DNA from: Diphasiastrum complanatum
Taxonomy: Eukaryota > Streptophyta > Lycopodiopsida > Lycopodiales > Lycopodiaceae
NCBI GenBank assembly: GCA_029204225.1
Contig: CM055111.1
Location: 10,427,000-10,490,999 of the forward strand
Reading direction: 5' to 3'
DNA length: 64,000 nt
Both the position numbers and the translations under genes were made by a program. Positions 56,119 through 64,000 of this stretch are shown here, piece by piece (the first letter of the stretch is position 1; every line of letters starts with the position of its first letter). The notes under the pieces were generated by a model that was not told where the DNA came from, ran no database searches, and saw only the letters and a program-made list of their open reading frames with translations.

Positions 56119-56215
56119 TGCCGTACCACGTATATATATCAAAGTTCCACGTGCTGTACCACGACACCTGGTACGACACGGGTTCCGTAGGTGCCGTATA
56201 GGTGCCGCTTTTTTT
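56119..56215. mobile_element. half copy of the small inverted-repeat element
   Basis: TATATATCAAAGTTCCACGTGC and CGTACCACGACACCTGGTACG match the arm of 31517-31706. The other arm is missing. Confidence 0.5.
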
Positions 56216-56511
56216 TTTAAAGAATATATGTAGAATATATATATATATATATATATATCATAGTACCCTCTGGTACCGCTGGTATGGTACCGCCGGTACC
56301 ATATCAGTGGTACCGCCGGTACGGTACCGCCCTGGGATCCGCGGTACCAGGGCGGTACCATTTTTAATATTTTTTTTTTATTTTTTAATATATTTTTAGT
56401 AATTTTTTTTTGCATATTAACTACCAAAAAAGGACAAAAAAAAGTAAAAAGAGGGGGTTCTGGGTGTAAAAAAAGAGGGTACAGTACATGATGCAGGGGA
56501 CCGTTGCAATG

Positions 56512-56697
56512 GCACATGGGCACTGCGAGTGAGCAGACCGAGGGGCCAATGGGAGACCAACACAGGGGGGTAGCATCACATGGGGGCAAGTACAGAGGCA
56601 CATGGGCATTGTGGGTGAGCAGACCATGGGCCCAATGGGAGACCAACACAGGGGGGAGCATCACATGGGGGCGGGTACGGAGGCACATGGAGGGATG
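56512..56697 (+). repeat. tandem repeat, 86-bp unit, just upstream of the second ORF
   Basis: GGCACATGGG starts at about 56511, 56597 and (partial) 56682. Units share ACCAACACAGGGGGG and CATCACATGGGGGC. The block is kept in derivative B2 (about 34200-34400). A possible regulatory repeat for the plus-strand promoter at 56731. Confidence 0.8.
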
Positions 56698-56730
56698 ATG
56701 GGGATCCACATGGCCGATCAGGCTGTGGGG

Positions 56731-56737
56731 ATAAATA
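56731..56737 (+). promoter_or_regulatory. TATA-like box for the convergent ORF
   Basis: GGGGATAAATAGGCAC, 174 bp upstream of the ATG at 56911. Confidence 0.45.
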
Positions 56738-56910
56738 GGCACTCACAATGCCATTGTGGTCGGCATTTTCAGAGGCTGTGAGAGGGCTAGTGATAGACAG
56801 TGAGAGAGCAAGCGAGAGCCGGTGACAGGCTGTGAGAGGCTGTTTGAGAGCCAGGGTGCTGTGAGAGGGTGTTCAAGGATCAGGGTGCTGTGAGGAGAAG
56901 GTCGATCGAG

Positions 56911-57276
56911 ATGGCTGAGCGAATACCACCGAAGCCCGAGGGCGAAGCCAGGAGAAAGCTTGAGGAAGATATCCGAAGGCACAACGAGAGGCATCGGAAG
57001 CAAGAGGCAGATATCCGAGAGATGCTGCGACAGACTCGACAGAGAAATCCGGAACCGGAGCCACCCGCCCCCGCTGTGGATCCTGTCCCCGCTGTCGAGC
57101 TGGATCTGGATGAGCAGATCGGAATGAATTTCACACGACGGCAGCTCATCATGGTCAGGTAAAGGGCGGCCAGACGTCGGGCTAACCAGGAGGCAGCTCG
57201 GGCTAACCGGGAGGCAGAGCAAGAGCGACAAAACAATGCACCAGACGAGGGCGAGGAGTCGGTGGAGGATCAGTGA
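56911..57276 (+). CDS. second, convergent ORF of the hAT element (charged coiled-coil protein)
   Basis: Starts MAERIPPKPEGEARR and runs 83 codons to TAA at 57160-57162. The same frame then continues RAARRRANQEAARANREAEQ to TGA at 57274-57276, 121 codons in all. CAG|GTAAAG at the TAA looks like a splice donor, so the stop may be intronic. Composition is extremely Arg/Glu-rich and helical, with a Pro-rich break (PEPEPPAPAVDPVPAVELD). A TATA-like box and 86-bp repeats lie upstream. It faces the transposase gene, with 511 bp between the stops. No family recognised. It could be a DNA-binding or transposase-partner protein, or a fortuitous frame. Confidence 0.45.
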
Positions 57277-57787
57277 GGGATGTTTAGAATAGATGAGGTC
57301 CACCCGTATGTGGCGGACTGTTGCTATGTAGTTTTCGGCAGTTTATGGTGCAGCAAATAACTAGATGGCTGCTTAAAAAAATGACAGTATATGTGATGTT
57401 ATCCTGAATATATACATAGTTGTTTTTTGTGCAACGCGAGCCTGGTCATGTAAGATGCAATGTTTGTAATTTTTTTAAATGCAGATGTATTACATGTGTT
57501 TATTCAATGTCGTTTGGGGTGTAGGGGTGATTGCTGTGCTCATGATGTAGGTGCATCTATGTGAAGCTAGCATTCACTTCAAACGAAATTAAATGAAAAT
57601 AGGATTCACACACGCACATAGAATTCTTCAACATAAAATAAAGCATCACATGTACAGAGCGATATACGCACAATGTGCAGCAAATAATGTAGGCCAAACA
57701 CTGTATATAATGTGAAAAATCATCTGAGTACAATGGTAGACCGACTGCTAGAGACAAACTACTGAAACTAAAACAATAGAGCCACAA
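57277..57787. other. intergenic space between convergent hAT genes
   Basis: AT-rich, no coding features. It should hold the polyadenylation signals of both genes. Confidence 0.5.
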
Positions 57788-60700
57788 TCAATGCTCTGGC
57801 TCTGACTCAGACGAATGCTCTGGAGACAACTCAGGGCCCCGAGCTGACTCTCGCAGCCGATATCTCTGCCTGTCTGGAACTGGCATGGGCTGTGTATCCG
57901 AGGGGGAAGACTTGTCATCCTCATCCTCCCAATCAGCCTCCGCATCAGCCCCCAAGCAGGCCAAACCAACAACACCTGCTCCAACTGGCTGTGATACTGC
58001 ACCTCTACCTGTACCTGGAGCCCTGCGTGGTCGTCCTCTCCTCCCTGGCAGTTTCTGTGCCTTGCCTTTCTTGTTCGGTGCACCCTTGGGCCTGCCTGGT
58101 CTCTTGCGGACAAGAGGAGCTGTCAATGCCTCGTCACCCCCATGCAAATCACCTGGCTGGCTAGGCTGGGCCCAAGCTGAGGCCGGCTGGGATAGGGAAG
58201 CAAAAGAGGGAACTCCCTGTGCAACTGAGCGAGGAGGATGAGCTCGTGGAGTGTGTGCCCGTGGGGCTGCTGCAGGTGGAGGAACTGGCTGTGCAGGAGG
58301 CGAGTACAGTGGCGATATGTACTGAAAGGGGCGCTGTGGTGGCCGGTACTGGTACATCCTGGGTGCTGCCAAAGGAGGAGGATGTGACGTGGGTGCTGCC
58401 ACTGGAGGAGACACTGTGGATGTGGGCGCTGCAAGAGAAAACCTGGGCACAGATGGTGGCCTGCCATGGAGACCTGGTGCTGCAGAAGTGGACGGCGATG
58501 GAGGGGATGCAGGCCTAAATGGCATCGGTGGCACTGGAGGAGCTGTGCGACGCACATACACCCTCTGAGGAGCTGGAGGAACTGTAGGCACCTCATGCGG
58601 CTGCTCTGGCTGGGACTCTGTGTGTGGCATGCTGGCAAGAGATGATGGGGGCGCCCTGACACTCGGCATCTGCAAGGCCTCTGAATCCAATGTGGCAACC
58701 AAGTCGGCCAGCTGGGCATCCGAATACAAATGCTCTGGGCTCTGGGACTCATCCTGTGCACCAGCCTCTAAATCATCCTGTGCACCGACCTCTGAATCAT
58801 CCTGTGCACCAACCCCTGAATCAACCCAAGCCTCATCCCGTGCCTCATCATGTGCACCCTGTAGACCCTGCATGGCCTCCCAATCTGTGCAATGAAAGTC
58901 ATCAGGTGCCTCCTCTGGTGTGCTGTCGTAGTAACGGCCATGACTCTGTGCTGCACGCATCCAAACATCTGCGGGACCAGCATCTAAACCACTCTGCCCT
59001 CTATCAAGAGCCTCCTCCATCATGTCGACATAGGTAGGTATGCCACTGCCCCCCCCTGTGTGCCCTGCCTGTCTGCCGGTATAACCTGTGCCATGTGTCC
59101 CACCTCTGCCACGTGATGCACCTGTGACCCCTGCCCGTGGCGTGTGCCCTGCACCTGTATAATCTGCCTCATCCCTCTCTGGTCTGGCAAACACAACCCG
59201 AATGGGCTCATCCTCATCATGCTCATCCTCTGACACTGGCTCATCTGCCTCATACAATGGGGGCTCTCTGTGCTCAAGCCCAAGCTCTCTCTCTCTCATC
59301 TCGGCAAGCTCCCTCTCTCTCTCTGCCATCAACTGTGTGCCCAGGTCATCTGCAGGCATGGGATGGGTGCTGTCCGTAGGCAAGTCAACCTGGCGCTCCA
59401 AATCAGATATCTTCGTCTGCAAGGTTTAAAATTTGCATGTCAGAGAGACAACTTTTTCAAGAAATGAAATCAACATACCAGGAGTCAACCAACATGCTAT
59501 GAAAGATTAGCTTATCACCTGCAATGCGCTCGTAATGGTCGGAAGCCTCCTGGCGAGACGTGCGTTGGTGCTACAGAACACCAACCGCTCCAACTGACTC
59601 ACTGACAACCGGTTTCTTCTCCTCGTGTGAATCAGTGCCCATGTGCTCCAATTACGCTCACACACAGAGGCAGCACAGTCCTGTGGTGCGTGCATTGAAA
59701 TACTTCAGCACATTGTGGCAAAGGTGAAACTTCAACGAAACACAAAAAATGGAGGATAAAATGAGATGCATACCTGAGAAAGGACACGCAGTGCAAGACG
59801 CTGTATAGATGGGTATGTGCTACCGAACATGGTCCACCAGGTAATGGGTAGCTGCCTCCTCTCTGGATCCTGGGCAGCCGGGTGGCCGAATGTGCCCATG
59901 CCGAAACGAAATGCAGCGAGCTCCTCCATGAGCCTGATAGGATCCAAACCTATGTGTGGACCCACCCTGTGAATGTACTGAAGCCAATCGGCCTCGAGCT
60001 CCCTGTCTGCGATCTGTGTCGGAGAGAGGAAGAGGGGATGCAGCATGTGTGCAACGCTGTGGATACTCCTGTGGAAGTAGTTCCATCGCGTCTCCCATAT
60101 GAACTTCAGCTCTGTCATCCTGCAGGTGAGGGGCATGTGGTTTAGGGCATTACGAAAAAGCTTAACATTGACAGAAAAACAAACTAGCAAGTACTGAAAA
60201 GATAAAGGTCAATTGCAACACTGTACCGCTTACCTCTCTGGCTGCAAGATGGGCAGCTGCAGGAACTGTCCAATCCGGTCCATGAGCTCATACACCAGTC
60301 CAAGTGTCGACCCCTCGCTGTCAGCCATGCGGAGCACAATGTAGAGTGGTCGAAGCAGTCCTGACAATGTCTGTGCATCCCTCCAGAACTGGTCTCCCCT
60401 CACCGTGGAAGAAAAGTGCTCCCCATCCTCAGTGTGCGGAAATGTACTGGCACCCCAAAGATCACTGGCAACCATCTGTAGAAGCTGGGCCCTGCACCTG
60501 ATCAAACGGTCGATGACCACCAAGTCGAATGCAAAGCGCGTGGGGGCTGGCTTACGGAGGTCCAGATGGCTAAACACCCGAAACATGGCAAGAACACGCC
60601 TCTTTCTGGTGACAAAAGTCACCAGGAAGAGGGCCTCCCGGACGATGGCTCTAACCCAGGGAAGTGCTCCAATGTCCCCCATCAAAAGGTCTATGCCGTG

Positions 60701-62107
60701 GGCTGCACAGGGGGTATGAACAATATGAGGGAACTCGGCCTCTAGCAGTACACCCATCTGAATGCAGTTCGTGGCATTGTCCGTCACCACCGTGACGACA
60801 TGCTGTGGGCCTATGGCTAGGATGGAAGACCTGATGACATCAAACATGAACTCTGCAGATATGACTCTCCCCCCCCTGCTGCAATCCACTGCCCTCAAAA
60901 ACTGTGTGCCCATGCAGCTGGAGACCAGTATGTTGAGGATCGGCCTCCTCCTGACATCAGTCCAGCCATCGGACATGATGCTGCAACCGTAAGTGGCCCA
61001 GTGCCGACGCAGAGGCTCCATCTCTCTAGACAAGGACTCGACCCTATCCCTCAGCATGTGTGTGCGGACAACCTCTGAACTAGGGACTCTCCAGCTAGGG
61101 CTGACAGACTGTGCAAGGCGGAAGGCCCTTCTGAAGGGCTCAGAGTCGGTGATGGCAAAGGGCAGGTTCAGCTCGTAAACCAGACTGGCCACGGCCTGTG
61201 TGGCCTCTCTGTCCATGTGCGGCTGATGCGCGCCGCGAATGGTCTGCTGCACGAGGGCTCTCCCTGGTGGACGACGGGTGGTGGACCTCCAGCACGGTGC
61301 ACCAACCGTGACGGGAATGGACGATGACGCGACAGGCTGGGCGCTGGTGGATGCATCGGCTGTAGACGTGGAATGGGGAGAGTGGGATGCACTGGCAGGG
61401 ATGGGTGCAGCAGCATAGGTGGGGTGCACTGGTGGAGGGGCAACATCTGGCATGGGGTACGAAAACTGCTGGCTGAGGAGGTCATCCGGATGGGAAGGGA
61501 AGGAAGAAGGGATCTCTTCCACATCCTCGAAGGCCCGCCCAGTACCATCCTGGGCCTGCTCGGGTGGCGGAGAGTCCATGAGAAAGTCGTAGACTGGTGG
61601 AGTGCGAGCAACAGTGGGTGGTGGTGGAACCGCAGTGGCAACTGTCGGACGCGATGGGACGGGATCCACCGGAATCTGAGCAGATGGGGGTGCATGAGGC
61701 AGAGCTGTCTGAGGGGCAAAGGGACCAGAGGAGGATGCACTCCCTCTCCTCGTGCGTGCCAGCCAAGCAGGCAGCAACTCTGGGTTAGTCACATAAGGAG
61801 CGGTGCAAAATCGGAGAACGCCCTCCGAAATGGTGTTCTCCCCTGCCACGAGCCGCGGCCCGTAGGTGTCCAGTAGTCGCTGCCTGTCGGGGACGGTCAT
61901 GCTGCCACAAGGGGCAGCATTCAAGGTGGCACCATTTTTGGCGCGTGCACCGAGCAGATGGCCTTTAAGGCGAGTGAGGGATGCAGCAAACTCGACGAGA
62001 CAGTATCGGCAGCGCACGATCTTCTGACCGGTCTTGTTGGCCTTGTCGGCAACCCGCCTGACAATGTCTACCTCGTCCCACAGACCGGAAAGGTCGGATT
62101 GCACCAT
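57788..62107 (-). CDS. hAT transposase, four exons, about 1,336 residues
   Basis: Exons on the minus strand: 62107-60234, 60119-59774, 59680-59519 and 59416-57788. Every intron starts GT and ends AG (donors AG|GTAAGC, CAG|GTATGC, CAG|GTGATA; acceptors CTGCAG, CCACAG, TTGCAG). Phases agree: 1874 + 346 + 162 + 1629 = 4011 = 1,337 codons including stop. Residues 33-67 form a BED-type finger (CxxC..H..C); 100-330 are Pro/Ser-rich; DUF659/RNase H-like core follows with SDGWTD near 378 and VTDNATN near 441; CERNWSTW near 747 is the hAT dimerisation motif. Exon 4 adds an unusually long acidic and Pro-rich tail. No stop or shift, so it may be active. It cuts and pastes DNA of its own family, probably including B1-B3. 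Confidence 0.85.
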
Positions 62108-62119
62108 TGCAGATGAAAT

Positions 62120-62150
62120 GAGGGATGGATTGCTGGAAAAAAAACAGCAG
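62120..62150 (-). promoter_or_regulatory. probable 5' UTR intron acceptor of the transposase gene
   Basis: Minus strand CTGTTTTTTTTCCAG directly before the leader CAATCCATCC and the ATG at 62107. The pyrimidine tract and CAG fit a splice acceptor. Derivative B1 is deleted exactly from this CCAG. Confidence 0.5.
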
Positions 62151-62389
62151 GGTTCACTGTTGGAGAGACGCTGAAAATGGGCGAGTGCAGGGCAAAGGAA
62201 ATCAGATGCAAGGCAGGGCGTTGCGTGGGCGATGGGCGACGCAAGGAATCAAAGGCAGGCAAGAAAAACCAGCAGCGATGGCAGGGCGGAGAGGGCTCAA
62301 AAAAATTTCAGAGGAAATGCGAGGGGGGCGGGTAGGTTTAGGTAAAAAAAAATTACAAAAATATTAAATAATAAATATATTATTATATT

Positions 62390-62475
62390 GTGGTACCGCG
62401 GTACCATCATGGTACCGCGGTACCAGTATGGTCCCGCGGTACCGGGATCCGCGGTACCCAGTACCGCGGGACCTA

Positions 62476-62477
<2 letters not shown>
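62390..62477. repeat. GGTACC-palindrome subterminal zone, right hAT end
   Basis: GGTACCGCGGTACC occurs twice, and GGTACC or CGGTACC several more times, in under 90 bp. The equivalent zone at the left end is 56265-56365. Confidence 0.85.
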
Positions 62478-62512
<35 letters not shown>

Positions 62513-62524
62513 GATATATATCAT
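62478..62524. repeat. (TA)n tract at the right hAT edge
   Basis: About 45 bases of TA-rich repeat. Similar tracts border the left end and the derivative copies. Confidence 0.9.
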
Positions 62525-62589
62525 GGTTGCCAGCAGAATGCGTTCTGTTGGCATGGCGTTCTGGACAGCGGGGAGAGAGAAAACTCACA

Positions 62590-62790
62590 TTCCAGGACAA
62601 AATTCGATTTGGATGGGGTAGAGGACTAAGACATATGTCATGGGCCACTGAATATTCCAAATGGGAAAAAGGTTCATTTGAATGTTGTAGAAGATCAAGA
62701 TAGATGTCATGAGCCACATGATATTCCAAATGGGATGGAAGTTCATTTGGATAAAGTAGAAGAATGACATGCATGTCATGGGCATTAGGA
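62590..62790 (+). repeat. coding-like repeat, 78-bp unit, about 2.5 copies
   Basis: In one plus frame the unit reads (F/V)HLDxVEDxDxCHGPxxIPNG and recurs three times, the last incomplete. Unit DNA shares GTCATG and ATATTCCAAATGGGA. Stops interrupt the frame. It could be the relic of a protein with tandem 26-residue repeats. No family recognised. Confidence 0.55.
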
Positions 62791-64000
62791 TACTAGAGAT
62801 AAGATAATGCTTTAAGTATTTTTCAGCCTCCATCATTATTTATGCACTTCGGCGGCGCAACAATTGAAATGCATTATTTGGCGCGAAAAAAGAAAATTGA
62901 TTAGAGGAGGTTTTTTGTGTCATGTAGCACATACGTGTAGAGGGCCAATAGATATTCTACATGAGGTAGAAGAAGCAAATAGCGTCTCATGGTGTTCCAG
63001 CGATAGAATAAGCTTATGTAGCTGAGATAGAGGTTATGTCAAAGATTGGTCAAACAATAAATGTATATGCACGTGAGACGGAGTTCCACTCTGATTAGGA
63101 GCAACGTTGTGCAGAGCAAATTAGTGGTCATCCTATAGAGAGGATATCAACTGAAGAAGTATTAGCACCTATATCTAAAAAGTTAGTGGGCTCAATATAC
63201 AATGCAATATCTACGAAGAATTTGATGTGTTCCCAAGATGATATTGATGTAGTAGAGGTCCATTATTTACATTGTGAGCTTCCTATGAATCATACTCGTG
63301 CAGTCTTAATAATGGTAAATGTTTCTCCGTTCCTATAGTTTTGAAAGAGGTATGTGCTCTTCTAGTGGTCCTTGTAGATGCCCTTGTTCCAACACTTCCA
63401 AAATAGCTAATCATTCAATATGACACTTTAGCAAAGCAGTTTTAGCACACTTGACCTTGGCTCTTATGATTCTTGTGGGGGAATCAATGTGGGGGAATCA
63501 ATGAGGGTTTGTCTTGCTACTCTACTCCTATGTCGGTGACACCACCTACTTTTGATGTTGATCTTTATGCATGGTCCGGATCTCTTTGCACCTGTAGATA
63601 TAGTCTTCAATGCCACTATGTGGCATGCATGGTTTACAATTGCATTGGAGACATGTTCCAACAGACCCAGAGCATTTCAAAACTCTAAAACATGAAAATT
63701 GTTCTTTTACTTTAAAACATTATTCTAATTTCTTGTATTCCATGACAAATAAATGTATGTGTAGAATTTGGTTAGTCATGCTGCTTTACTCATTCTTTGG
63801 TGACACCAACTACTATTAATATTGATTTTTATCCATGCTCCCATCAACTAGCTTGGAATCCGCCCAAATGACCCTACCTACGACCCATCATGGTATCAGC
63901 AAGATAAACGAGCAGATGTTCAATGCAATGACCTAAACCCTAAACATCTGCATATGCATTGCATTGCATTGAATTGGCTAGAACAATTGTCAGAAGAAAG
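62791..64000. other. decayed, partly coding-like DNA, unrecognised
   Basis: A plus frame around 63100-63300 (HPIERISTEEVLAPISKKLVGSIYNAIS then DIDVVEVHYLHCELPMNH) looks codon-like but has stops and matches nothing I know. GGGGGAATCAATG is duplicated at about 63477 and 63491. No further feature is seen up to the window end. Confidence 0.4.

Larger units (their letters stand above)
56259..62477 (-). mobile_element. apparently intact autonomous hAT transposon
   Basis: Ends are CATAGTACC on the left and GGACCTATG on the right, inverted and each bordered by (TA)n, so the exact edge and 8-bp duplication cannot be read. Both subterminal zones (about 56265-56365 and 62390-62475) are packed with GGTACC, including GGTACCGCGGTACC palindromes that are likely transposase-binding repeats. 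It contains a four-exon transposase gene on the minus strand and a convergent small ORF on the plus strand. Three defective derivatives lie at 31741-35096. Confidence 0.85.

Noticed and set aside
56743-57303. 186-codon minus-strand frame downstream of the hAT transposase
   Set aside because: Composition is Leu/Ser/Pro-rich with no motif. The opposite strand frame at 56911 has a promoter-like context and a helical, charged product, so the minus frame is probably its shadow.
58120-58900. Plus-strand and other-frame ORFs over hAT exon 4
   Set aside because: Antisense or shifted readings of a GC-rich Pro-rich exon with in-phase splice sites.
56259-62477. Eight-bp hAT target duplication
   Set aside because: Both ends lie in (TA)n, where any duplication is unreadable.
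30633-64000. Later exons of the mitochondrial carrier within the window
   Set aside because: No frame shows a second carrier signature or matching transmembrane helices.

Overview
This window is nuclear DNA of a land plant. The evidence is plant-type retrotransposon families (Copia, Tat-like and chromovirus Ty3/gypsy) with the initiator-Met tRNA primer site, BED-finger/DUF659 hAT transposases, a CACTA fragment, and one mitochondrial-carrier gene whose first exon ends at a consensus GT donor with no second exon visible in the remaining 33 kb. A very long intron, a LINE lineage unlike the usual angiosperm L1/RTE types, and a Penelope-like RT fragment hint at a large-genome plant such as a gymnosperm or early-diverging angiosperm, but the species cannot be fixed from sequence alone. 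Apart from the carrier exon, almost every recognisable coding sequence belongs to a mobile element.

Layout. 0-5.4 kb: decayed RT and Copia fragments, a minus-strand LTR and the 3' end of a gypsy-type element carrying an uncharacterised ORF, then a plus-strand LTR with primer site. 5.56-8.96 kb: an internally deleted Copia element (minus) with both LTRs. 8.96-19.7 kb: a chromovirus-type gag fragment fused to a decayed Tat-like polyprotein, then a roughly 1,000-codon uncharacterised ORF and LTR-like DNA. 19.75-21.5 kb: a second, minus-strand Tat-like fragment. 21.8-24.8 kb: a Penelope-like RT fragment (minus), a regularly spaced short-motif array, and diverged 346-bp direct repeats. 25-28.5 kb: non-coding DNA with tandem repeats and hairpins. 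28.5-30.6 kb: the carrier gene promoter with five G-boxes and exon 1.

31.5-35.1 kb holds three plus-strand deletion derivatives of a hAT element. The apparently intact parent is at 56.26-62.48 kb on the minus strand: four in-phase exons for a transposase of about 1,336 residues, a convergent second ORF, and ends packed with GGTACC palindromes next to (TA)n. 39.2-40.9 kb is a different decayed hAT.

37.4-55.6 kb contains three 5'-truncated copies of one LINE family, each bounded on both sides by (TC)n and each ending in an inverted-repeat hairpin followed by TTAATA and a TTTC/TC tail. The largest copy and its neighbour are separated by a nested LTR insertion: outer element 44293-53620 (5-bp duplication TTTCT, inside the LINE tail) contains a nearly complete chromovirus at 46219-52970 (5-bp duplication TGTTG). 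That chromovirus has 414-bp LTRs that start AG and end CT rather than TG...CA. The most novel items are the microsatellite-associated LINE family, the hAT element with a second convergent gene and its defective derivatives, the Penelope-like RT, the conserved unknown gypsy-associated ORF, and the 60-70-bp-spaced motif array.
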